Under the pieces are notes generated by a model. It ran no database searches, was not told where the DNA came from, and worked only from the letters and a program-made list of their open reading frames with translations. From the NCBI RefSeq assembly GCF_000513195.1, contig NZ_CBVI010000144.1, forward strand, positions 1 to 39,296: a stretch of DNA of 39,296 nt, in the 5' to 3' direction. Source of the stretch: Bacteroides timonensis (GTDB taxonomy: Bacteria > Bacteroidota > Bacteroidia > Bacteroidales > Bacteroidaceae). Of the stretch, positions 33,110-39,296 are shown one piece after another (within the stretch, counting starts at the first letter, position 1; each line of letters opens with the position of its first letter). A program made the translations under genes and the position numbers.

Positions 33110-34063
33110 ATGAAGAAGTTTACTTGTGTGCAGGACATCGGAAACCTGAAAGCTGCACTGGATGAAGCATTTGAGATTAAGAAAGACCGTTTTAAATACG
33201 TAGAGTTGGGACGGAACAAGACGTTGATGATGATTTTCTTCAACTCCAGCTTACGTACCCGTCTCAGCACACAGAAAGCGGCTACGAATCTGGGTATGAA
33301 TGTTATCGTGCTGGACATCAACCAGGGAGCATGGAAACTGGAGACGGAACGCGGTGTCATCATGGATGGAGACAAACCCGAACATCTACTGGAGGCTATT
33401 CCTGTGATGGGTTGCTACTGCGACATCATCGGTGTACGTTCGTTCGCCCGCTTCGAAAACAAAGAGGATGACTATAACGAGGTAATCATAAACCAGTTCA
33501 TCCAACATTCCGGTCGCCCGGTGTTCTCAATGGAAGCAGCTACCCGCCATCCGTTGCAAAGCTTTGCCGACCTCATCACAATTGAAGAATACAAGAAGAC
33601 GGCACGCCCTAAAGTGGTAATGAGCTGGGCACCGCATCCGCGCCCATTGCCCCAAGCCGTGCCTAATTCATTTGCCGAATGGATGAACGCCACGGATTAT
33701 GATTTCGTCATCACCCATCCCGAAGGTTACGAACTTGCTCCGCAATTCGTAGGAAATGCCCGTGTGGAATATGATCAGATGAAAGCCTTCGAAGGCGCTG
33801 ACTTCGTCTATGCCAAGAACTGGGCGGCTTATGCCGGAGATAATTACGGACAGATCCTAAGCAAAGATCGTGAATGGACCGTAAGCGACCGCCAGATGGC
33901 AGTAACCAACAATGCTTATTTCATGCACTGCCTGCCCGTGCGCCGCAATATGATTGTAACAGATGATGTCATCGAAAGTCCGCAATCTATTGTCATCCCC
34001 GAAGCGGCTAATCGTGAAATATCAGCTACGGTAGTATTAAAGAGACTGCTTGAGTCACTCTGA
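33110..34063 (+). CDS. argF': N-succinylornithine carbamoyltransferase
   Basis: Bacteroides make arginine through N-succinyl-L-ornithine, carbamoylated by this ornithine-carbamoyltransferase homologue. The 317 residues agree with the described B. fragilis enzyme. The carbamoyl-phosphate loop reads NSSLRTRLST, where ordinary OTCases have STRTR. WAPHPRPLPQAVPNSFAEW is, as I recall, typical of the succinyl- and acetylornithine branch, and HCLPVRRNM is the conserved cysteine motif of the ornithine site. It is cotranscribed with proA. Succinyl rather than acetyl preference is inferred from the taxon and from similarity. Confidence 0.9.
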   Translation: MKKFTCVQDIGNLKAALDEAFEIKKDRFKYVELGRNKTLMMIFFNSSLRTRLSTQKAATNLGMNVIVLDINQGAWKLETERGVIMDGDKPEHLLEAIPVMGCYCDIIGVRSFARFENKEDDYNEVIINQFIQHSGRPVFSMEAATRHPLQSFADLITIEEYKKTARPKVVMSWAPHPRPLPQAVPNSFAEWMNATDYDFVITHPEGYELAPQFVGNARVEYDQMKAFEGADFVYAKNWAAYAGDNYGQILSKDREWTVSDRQMAVTNNAYFMHCLPVRRNMIVTDDVIESPQSIVIPEAANREISATVVLKRLLESL

Positions 34064-34072
34064 ACTGAATAA

Positions 34073-34144
34073 GGAGTTAGAAGGAGTTAGAGGAGTTCTA
34101 ACTTCTTTAACTCCCGAGCGAAGTGATAACTTCTTTCTCCTTTA
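34073..34144 (+). terminator. Putative terminator region after argF'
   Basis: Starting 9 bp after the argF' stop, GGAGTTAGAAGGAGTTAGA (34073-34091) pairs imperfectly with 34097-34114. A second short hairpin, GAAGT-GATA-ACTTC (34120-34133), is followed by the T-rich TTTCTCCTTT. The region also holds tandem GGAGTTAG repeats. Together they probably separate proA-argF' from the promoter at 34181. Confidence 0.5.
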
Positions 34145-34180
34145 AAAAAGCTCCTCAGCATCAAAAATAAGCAAGCATAT

Positions 34181-34211
34181 TTTGTACTGCTTTCGGTTTG
34201 CATTATCTTTG
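34181..34211 (+). promoter_or_regulatory. Consensus Bacteroides promoter for the PASTA-rluD-ddl operon
   Basis: TTTG at 34181-34184 (-33) and TATCTTTG at 34204-34211 (-7) are separated by 19 bp and match both consensus elements. Transcription would start near 34218, which rules out the upstream in-frame ATG at 34198 and supports the ATG at 34234 for the PASTA gene. Confidence 0.75.
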
Positions 34212-34233
34212 TCCCCAAACAACGCCAAGGATT

Positions 34234-34875
34234 ATGACTATAAAAGAGTTTTTTTCTTTCAAACAGAATAAGTTTTTCTGGATAAACCTGATCGCAATGG
34301 TCATTGTGGTTGCCCTTGTACTGTTTGGAGTGCTGAAGGGACTGGATATATACACCCGTCACGGTGAAGCGGTAGTAGTGCCCAACGTGAAAGGTATGGG
34401 AGTGGCAGAAGCCGAGAAAATGTTCCGTAACCAAGGCCTTACCTGCATCGTTTCCGACTCCAGCTACGTAAAGAACTTACCAGCCGGATGCATCCTCGAA
34501 CACAATCCTGCCGCCGGGCAGAAAGTGAAGGAAGGACGCACCATCTATCTGACCATAAACACCCTGAGTACCCCTTTGCTAATCGTTCCCAATGTAGCGG
34601 ACAACAGTTCCATGCGCCAAGCACAGGCACACCTGCTGGCGGCCGGCTTCAAACTGTCCGAGAACGAACGCATAGCCGGAGAAAAAGACTGGGTATACGG
34701 TGTGAAATATAAAGGCCGTACACTGACCAACGGTGAAAAAGTACCTGTAGGTGCCACACTTACACTAATTGTGGGAGACGGTGGAGAACTTCCTCAGGAA
34801 GGGGATTCTACAGCAGTAGAAGCTACCACCCCTACCTCCTCTAAAGATTCCGCAGCAGACGAGTCCTGGTTTTAA
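34234..34875 (+). CDS. Membrane-anchored PASTA-domain protein
   Basis: 213-residue single-pass membrane protein with a short cytoplasmic N-terminus (MTIKEFFSFKQNKFFW), one membrane helix (about 14-36, LIAMVIVVALVLFGVLKGLD) and a periplasmic part with PASTA repeats: VVPNVKGMGVAEAEKMF (about 47-115) and IVPNVADNSSMRQAQAHL (about 122-187). The Ser/Thr-rich tail is low complexity. PASTA domains bind peptidoglycan fragments or penicillins in some kinases and PBPs; here no kinase or PBP domain is attached. The start was chosen because the promoter lies after the earlier ATG. It is followed 49 bp later by the RluD-type gene and then the D-Ala-D-Ala ligase gene, so a cell-wall role fits. Confidence 0.88.
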   Translation: MTIKEFFSFKQNKFFWINLIAMVIVVALVLFGVLKGLDIYTRHGEAVVVPNVKGMGVAEAEKMFRNQGLTCIVSDSSYVKNLPAGCILEHNPAAGQKVKEGRTIYLTINTLSTPLLIVPNVADNSSMRQAQAHLLAAGFKLSENERIAGEKDWVYGVKYKGRTLTNGEKVPVGATLTLIVGDGGELPQEGDSTAVEATTPTSSKDSAADESWF

Positions 34876-34924
34876 ACTCGATCATACGGGGAATAATAAC
34901 AATAACACATAGAAAGAACAAGGA

Positions 34925-35998
34925 ATGATAGAAGATTTGCCGGACGACATAGTGACTGAGGATGATCTGGACGACATAGAACCTGTCGGTGATGAAGCCC
35001 AACTCTATGAACACTTCCGCGTGGTAGTGGATAGAGGACAGGAAATGATGCGCGTAGACAAATACCTGTTCGACCGCCTGACAAACGCTTCGCGCAACCG
35101 CATACAGAAATCAGCGGAAGCCGGTTTCGTAATGGCTAACAACAAACCAGTCAAGAGCAGCTACAAGGTGAAACCGATGGATGTCATCACCATCATGATG
35201 GATCGTCCGCGTTATGAAAACGAAGTCATTCCCGAAGATATTCCACTTAATATAGTCTACGAGGATAAATACCTCATGGTAGTGAACAAACCTGCCGGAC
35301 TGGTGGTACACCCCGGGCATGGAAACTACCAGGGGACTTTAGTGAACGCCATCGCCTGGCACATGAAAGATAATCCTGACTACGATGCCAACGACCCGCA
35401 CGTTGGTCTGGTTCATCGCATCGATAAAGACACTTCCGGGCTGCTCGTCATAGCCAAAACACCGGATGCCAAAACCAACCTCGGTATGCAGTTCTTCAAC
35501 AAAACCACCAAACGACGCTACCGCGCCCTGGTGTGGGGAACCGTTGAACAGGACGAGGGAACCATCACCGGAAACATTGGCCGGAATCCCAGAGACCGCA
35601 TGCAGATGACCGTTCTGCCCGATGATCAGGGAAAGCATGCCGTGACCCATTACCGGGTTCTGGAGCGTCTGGGCTATGTCACTCTTGTAGAATGCATTCT
35701 TGAAACGGGACGTACCCATCAGATACGTGTTCACATGAAACATATCGGCCATGTACTCTTCAATGATGAGCGCTACGGCGGTCACGAGATTCTGAAAGGT
35801 ACCCATTTCAGTAAATACAAACAATTTGTAAATAACTGCTTCGATACTTGTCCACGGCAGGCATTACACGCCATGACACTGGGTTTTGTACATCCCGCCA
35901 CCGGCGAAAAGATGTACTTCACCTCCGAAATACCCGAAGACATGACCTTGCTGATAGACAAATGGAGAGGCTACATCAGTAACAGAGATTTAGAATGA
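34925..35998 (+). CDS. rluD: RluD-type 23S rRNA pseudouridine synthase
   Basis: RluA/RluD-family pseudouridine synthase, 357 residues, which converts uridines of 23S rRNA (helix 69 for RluD). An acidic N-terminal extension (1-30) is followed by an S4 RNA-binding domain (about 41-100, MRVDKYLFDRLTNASRNRI). The catalytic domain carries NKPAGLVVHPG and the catalytic Asp167 in HRIDKDTSGLLVIAK, with GRTHQIRVHMKHIGHVL further on. GAACAAGGA before the ATG is a plausible ribosome binding site. Its stop overlaps the ATG of the ligase gene by 4 bp, so the two are translationally coupled. Confidence 0.92.
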   Translation: MIEDLPDDIVTEDDLDDIEPVGDEAQLYEHFRVVVDRGQEMMRVDKYLFDRLTNASRNRIQKSAEAGFVMANNKPVKSSYKVKPMDVITIMMDRPRYENEVIPEDIPLNIVYEDKYLMVVNKPAGLVVHPGHGNYQGTLVNAIAWHMKDNPDYDANDPHVGLVHRIDKDTSGLLVIAKTPDAKTNLGMQFFNKTTKRRYRALVWGTVEQDEGTITGNIGRNPRDRMQMTVLPDDQGKHAVTHYRVLERLGYVTLVECILETGRTHQIRVHMKHIGHVLFNDERYGGHEILKGTHFSKYKQFVNNCFDTCPRQALHAMTLGFVHPATGEKMYFTSEIPEDMTLLIDKWRGYISNRDLE

Positions 35999-36969
35999 AA
36001 CGCACGATTGCTATTGTTGGCGGAGGCGATACCTCCGAATTTCAAGTTTCCCTGCGCAGCGCACAGGGAATCTACTCCTTTATCAATAAGGAAAAGTACA
36101 CATTATATATTGTGGAGATACACGGACTCGACTGGCACGTGCAACTGCCCGACGGCGGCAAAGCGCCCATTGACCGGAATGACTTCAGTTTTCAGATGAA
36201 TGGCAGGAAGGTAACATTCGACTTTGCCTACATCACCATTCACGGCACTCCGGGTGAGGACGGACGCTTGCAAGGCTATTTCGATCTCCTTCACATCCCC
36301 TACTCATGTTGTGGTGTACTGGCAGCAGCACTTACGTATGATAAGTTTGCCTGCAACCAATATCTCAAAGTTTTTGGAGTACGCATAGCAGAATCCTTAG
36401 TGCTTCGCCAGGGACAATCCATTTCCGATGAAGATGTGATTGAAAAGATAGGTTTGCCCTGTTTCATCAAACCCAGCCTAGGAGGTTCCAGCTTTGGCGT
36501 AACGAAAGTTAAGACGAAAGAACAAATACAGCCTGCCATTGTTAAGGCATTCGATGAAGCGCAAGAAGTTCTGATAGAAGCCTACATGGAAGGCACCGAA
36601 GTGACCTGCGGTTGTTATAAGACTAAAGAGAAGTCAGTCGTATTCCCTATCACCGAAGTAGTGACCGAAAATGAATTCTTCGACTACGACGCCAAGTACA
36701 ACGGACAGGTTTCCGAAATCACCCCAGCCCGCATCTCCGATGACCTGACGCACCGGATACAGACACTGACTTCCGCCATTTACGATATCCTGGGCGCTTC
36801 AGGTATCATTCGTGTGGACTACATCATCACTGCCGGAGATAAAGTCAATCTGCTGGAAGTGAACACCACGCCCGGAATGACGGCTACCAGCTTCATACCC
36901 CAGCAAGTACGTGCCGCAGGATTAGACATTAAGGATGTAATGACTGATATAATCGAGAACCAGTTTTAG
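35995..36969 (+). CDS. ddl: D-alanine--D-alanine ligase (ATP-grasp)
   Basis: Cytoplasmic ATP-grasp ligase joining two D-alanines for peptidoglycan. It has 324 residues, normal for Ddl. Motifs include IAIVGGGDTSEFQVSLRSA at the N-terminus, HGTPGEDGRLQGYFDLLHI (first-domain substrate loop), KPSLGGSSFGVTKV (ATP-binding glycine loop) and LLEVNTTPGMTATSFIPQQ (metal-binding Glu and Asn and the terminal loop). It starts inside the end of the RluD gene (ATGA overlap), in an operon with the PASTA protein. Some Bacteroidetes encode more than one Ddl-like ligase, so the acceptor amino acid is likely but not certain. Confidence 0.92.
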   Translation: MKRTIAIVGGGDTSEFQVSLRSAQGIYSFINKEKYTLYIVEIHGLDWHVQLPDGGKAPIDRNDFSFQMNGRKVTFDFAYITIHGTPGEDGRLQGYFDLLHIPYSCCGVLAAALTYDKFACNQYLKVFGVRIAESLVLRQGQSISDEDVIEKIGLPCFIKPSLGGSSFGVTKVKTKEQIQPAIVKAFDEAQEVLIEAYMEGTEVTCGCYKTKEKSVVFPITEVVTENEFFDYDAKYNGQVSEITPARISDDLTHRIQTLTSAIYDILGASGIIRVDYIITAGDKVNLLEVNTTPGMTATSFIPQQVRAAGLDIKDVMTDIIENQF

Positions 36970-37010
36970 TGACTAACCTACTAATCGCTAATCACTAAAC
37001 GTTAATCATT

Positions 37011-38168
37011 ATGAATATGGAATTTGATGAAATCCGCCCTTATCATGACGAGGAGCTTCCTCAGATTTACGAGGAACTGATTGCCGATCCGGCTTTCCAG
37101 CAGGTGGCGTCTGCTGTTTTCCCGGAAGTTCCCTTTGAGGCACTTGCGCAGAAAATGCGTACATGCAAGACGAAGTTGGAGTTTCAGAAAGCATTCTGTT
37201 ACACAATCCTGAAAAGATTTGCCAGAGATACGACACAGGGAGTAACTCTGGACCTTACGGCACAGACGGACAAGACATCCGCTTATACTTATATCTCCAA
37301 CCACCGCGATATCATTCTCGACTCCGGTTTCCTGTCCGTAGAGTTGATAGACAAAGGTATGGATACAGTAGAAATTGCCATCGGCGATAACCTGCTGATC
37401 TATCCCTGGATTAAGAAGTTCGTGCGTGTCAACAAATCATTCATAGTACAACGTGCCCTGACCATGCGCCAAATGCTGGAATCTTCCGGACGCATGTCGC
37501 GCTATATGCACCACACTATTAAGGATAAGAACCAGTCCATCTGGATAGCTCAACGTGAAGGGCGTGCCAAAGACTCAAACGACCGTACTCAAGAAAGCGT
37601 TCTCAAGATGCTGGCTATGGGCGGTGAGGGTGACATCATCGACCGCCTGATTGAAATGAACATCCTTCCATTGGCCATTTCGTACGAATACGATCCTTGT
37701 GATTACCTGAAAGCACAGGAGTTCCAACAGAAACGCGATATACCGGACTACAAGAAGACGCAGGAAGACGACCTGAAGAATATGCAGACCGGCTTGTTCG
37801 GACCTAAAGGACGCGTGCACTTCCAGGTAGCATCGTGCATCAATGAAGAGCTGGAAAAGCTGGACCGTTCTCTTTCCAAACCCGAACTGTTTTCATTGAT
37901 CTCCGCCCTTATAGATCGGAGAATCCATGCAAACTATCGTATGTATCCCGGCAATTACATAGCTCACGATTATTTGTCGGGCACCCAGGCCTTCGCCGGT
38001 CATTATACCGCCGAAGAGAAAAAACACTTCACTGACTACATCGACCAGCAACTTACACGCATTGAACTGCCCAATAAAGACATCCCGTTCCTGCGCGAAA
38101 AGATGTTGTTGATGTATGCCAATCCACTGACGAATTATTTGGCTACAAGAACTGATAATCCGAAATAG
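37011..38168 (+). CDS. PlsC-like phospholipid/glycerophosphate acyltransferase
   Basis: 385-residue protein of the glycerol-phosphate acyltransferase superfamily. The key segment YISNHRDIILDSGFL places His98 and Asp104 as an H-x5-D motif; the usual signature is H-x4-D, though Asp100 is also close. REGRAKDSNDRT (182-193) takes the place of the EGTRS block. No clear membrane helix is seen, so it is cytoplasmic or peripheral. It is larger than a minimal PlsC (about 240 aa), with about 80 extra N-terminal residues and a long C-terminal part. It begins 41 bp after ddl and may be the next gene of that operon. Acyl donor and acceptor are unknown. Confidence 0.75.
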   Translation: MNMEFDEIRPYHDEELPQIYEELIADPAFQQVASAVFPEVPFEALAQKMRTCKTKLEFQKAFCYTILKRFARDTTQGVTLDLTAQTDKTSAYTYISNHRDIILDSGFLSVELIDKGMDTVEIAIGDNLLIYPWIKKFVRVNKSFIVQRALTMRQMLESSGRMSRYMHHTIKDKNQSIWIAQREGRAKDSNDRTQESVLKMLAMGGEGDIIDRLIEMNILPLAISYEYDPCDYLKAQEFQQKRDIPDYKKTQEDDLKNMQTGLFGPKGRVHFQVASCINEELEKLDRSLSKPELFSLISALIDRRIHANYRMYPGNYIAHDYLSGTQAFAGHYTAEEKKHFTDYIDQQLTRIELPNKDIPFLREKMLLMYANPLTNYLATRTDNPK

Positions 38169-38176
38169 AGTAATAT

Positions 38177-38866
38177 ATGAAAGGTAAGCTACAATTTCCG
38201 GTTTCTTTATGCTGGTTTCTTCCCGTACTGGTATTCATGCTGGTTTCCTGCGGCGATGACGATGATTATCATTATCCGTCCGTAAAACTGGACTTCCTGA
38301 CTGCACAGGCCGGTGCCGACGGCAGCCTGCAATCCGTGCTGACGGATGAAGGCGAAACACTTGCAATAGTGGAAGACGCGTCGAAAACACGTATAGACGC
38401 TAATGCCTCTGCCCGCATTGTCAGCAACTATGGCAAGGCGGAAGCTGCCGATGGGACATCCGGAGTGAAATTGTATGCAGTATTGAGTGCCATATCGCCT
38501 GTACCGCAGTCTGCGGATAAATTTAAGGATGGAATCAAGCGTGATCCGGCAGATATACTGAGTATCTGGATGGGGATTGATTACCTGAACATAATGCTGG
38601 AAATCAAGTCGCAGAACGGAAAGCACTCGTTCCATTTCATTGAGGACGAAGTCACCACGGATAAAGAAGCAGGAACCCGGACGGTACGTCTGTCTCTCTA
38701 TCATGATGATGGCGGAGATGTGCAGGCATACACGAAACATGCATATGCATCCGTTCCGTTACGGCAATATGCAGAGGATGGAATTGATAAAGTTACAATC
38801 TATTTCAGCTTAAACACGTATTCCGGCAAAGAAGTAACTTATGAATTTGAATATAATCCCCAGTAA
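38177..38866 (+). CDS. NigD-like lipoprotein
   Basis: 229-residue lipoprotein (lipobox LVSC at about 22-25, then GDDDDYHYPSVKLDFLTAQA). The YPSVKLDFLTA...LTDEGE pattern and the C-terminal VTIYFSLNTYSGKEVTYEFE match NigD-like proteins, named after a bacteriocin-associated gene of Bacteroides, whose biochemical role is unknown to me. The motifs suggest a beta-rich periplasmic or outer-membrane-attached protein. It begins 8 bp after the acyltransferase stop and is followed after 1 bp by a second lipoprotein gene, so the two are probably translated together. Confidence 0.78.
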   Translation: MKGKLQFPVSLCWFLPVLVFMLVSCGDDDDYHYPSVKLDFLTAQAGADGSLQSVLTDEGETLAIVEDASKTRIDANASARIVSNYGKAEAADGTSGVKLYAVLSAISPVPQSADKFKDGIKRDPADILSIWMGIDYLNIMLEIKSQNGKHSFHFIEDEVTTDKEAGTRTVRLSLYHDDGGDVQAYTKHAYASVPLRQYAEDGIDKVTIYFSLNTYSGKEVTYEFEYNPQ

Positions 38867-38867
38867 G

Positions 38868-39257
38868 ATGAAAATAAATTCTTTGATTGCAGGCATCTGT
38901 CTATTCTTCTCCTCTCTTTTCTCCTGTCAGCAGAAAGGAGATTTCAAGTCTGTATCCGTGGAAGATTTCTCCACGCTGATAGCCAATCCTGAGATACAGC
39001 GTCTGGATGTACGCACCGTAGCCGAATACTCGGAGTCACACATTCCCAAAAGCATCAACATCAATGTGCTTGATAAGACTTTTGCGGAAATAGCCGACTC
39101 CACTCTACAGAAAGATAAACCCGTTGCTTTGTATTGTCGTAGTGGTAAACGCAGTAAAAAGGCTGCCGCTATACTCAGCGAAAAGGGATACGTGGTTTAC
39201 GACCTCGACAAAGGTTTCGAAGAATGGAAAAAAGCCGGAAAGGAAATAGAGGAATAA
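38868..39257 (+). CDS. Rhodanese-domain lipoprotein
   Basis: 129-residue lipoprotein: signal peptide with lipobox Cys20 (SLFSC) and a single rhodanese domain. The active-site loop is YCRSGKRS with Cys90; LDVRTVAEYSESHIPKSIN is the typical first half. I start at the ATG at 38868, 1 bp after the NigD-like stop, because the earlier in-frame ATG lies inside that gene and would spoil the signal peptide. Rhodaneses transfer sulfur or sense thiols; being lipid-anchored outside the cytoplasm, this one may handle periplasmic sulfur or redox chemistry. The remaining 39 bases of the window show nothing clear. Confidence 0.9.
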   Translation: MKINSLIAGICLFFSSLFSCQQKGDFKSVSVEDFSTLIANPEIQRLDVRTVAEYSESHIPKSININVLDKTFAEIADSTLQKDKPVALYCRSGKRSKKAAAILSEKGYVVYDLDKGFEEWKKAGKEIEE

Positions 39258-39296
39258 TAAGGGAAAAACGTTGGTGGAAAGAATACGTTTCTGTTC

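Noticed and set aside
34198..34233. Upstream ATG of the PASTA gene
   Set aside because: It lies upstream of the -7 element TATCTTTG, so it would not be on the transcript from that promoter.

Overview
The window looks like chromosome of a gut Bacteroides species or close relative. The supporting signs are a SusC/SusD outer-membrane pair, many lipoproteins and sugar-releasing enzymes packed head to tail, NigD-like and N-succinylornithine carbamoyltransferase (argF') genes, and promoters of the Bacteroides TTTG / TAnnTTTG type. No rRNA, tRNA, CRISPR array or transposase was seen.

Positions 1-31100 form one polysaccharide utilization locus (PUL), almost entirely on the minus strand. Read in the direction of transcription it has four parts. 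(i) GH95 and a periplasmic GH71/99-like enzyme (31045-27348). (ii) A GH3 with an N-terminal discoidin-like domain, a GH31, and a GH43-like lipoprotein with F5/8-type and FN3-like domains (24544-17630), ending at a perfect 23-bp stem terminator. (iii) A leader with a small ORF, a DUF4988 surface lipoprotein, SusC, SusD, a DUF3823 lipoprotein, a surface GH71/99-like lipoprotein and a GH43 (17397-6603). (iv) GH92, GH3 with PA14, a second GH43 paralogue, and a decayed GH30 remnant (6472-112). The only plus-strand PUL gene (24766-27351) encodes an unusual regulator: signal peptide, LamG-like domain, Kelch-like propeller, one membrane span, and a cytoplasmic SARP-type winged helix plus BTAD-like domain. 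There is no hybrid two-component system, ECF sigma/anti-sigma pair or SusR-like gene here.

The most interesting signal is that four minus-strand promoters of the PUL (upstream of GH95, GH3, DUF4988/SusC and GH92) each carry TTAA boxes repeated every 11 bp. The boxes fall on one common grid (+19, +31, +42, +53, +64) counted from the conserved TTTG of the -7 element. Direct repeats with an 11-bp period are the kind of site known SARP regulators bind, so I infer that the membrane-spanning SARP-like protein senses a glycan and switches on all four units. A second unexplained pattern is three intergenic arrays (1-88, 4001-4180, 31247-31355) of short palindromes. Each array has its own sequence, but all share an exact 22-bp period.

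The substrate is not certain. The enzymes are mainly exo-acting side-chain cleavers (GH3, GH31, GH43, GH92, GH95). The two GH71/99-like proteins are the only plausible endo-acting enzymes, and one of them is a lipoprotein likely to be on the cell surface. The set overlaps xyloglucan side-chain enzymes, but no GH5, GH9, GH74 or GH2 is present.

From 31838 to the end, on the plus strand, lie housekeeping genes: proA and argF' (proline and arginine synthesis); a PASTA-domain membrane protein, an RluD-type pseudouridine synthase and a D-Ala-D-Ala ligase-like enzyme behind a well-formed promoter; then a PlsC-like acyltransferase, a NigD-like lipoprotein and a rhodanese lipoprotein.
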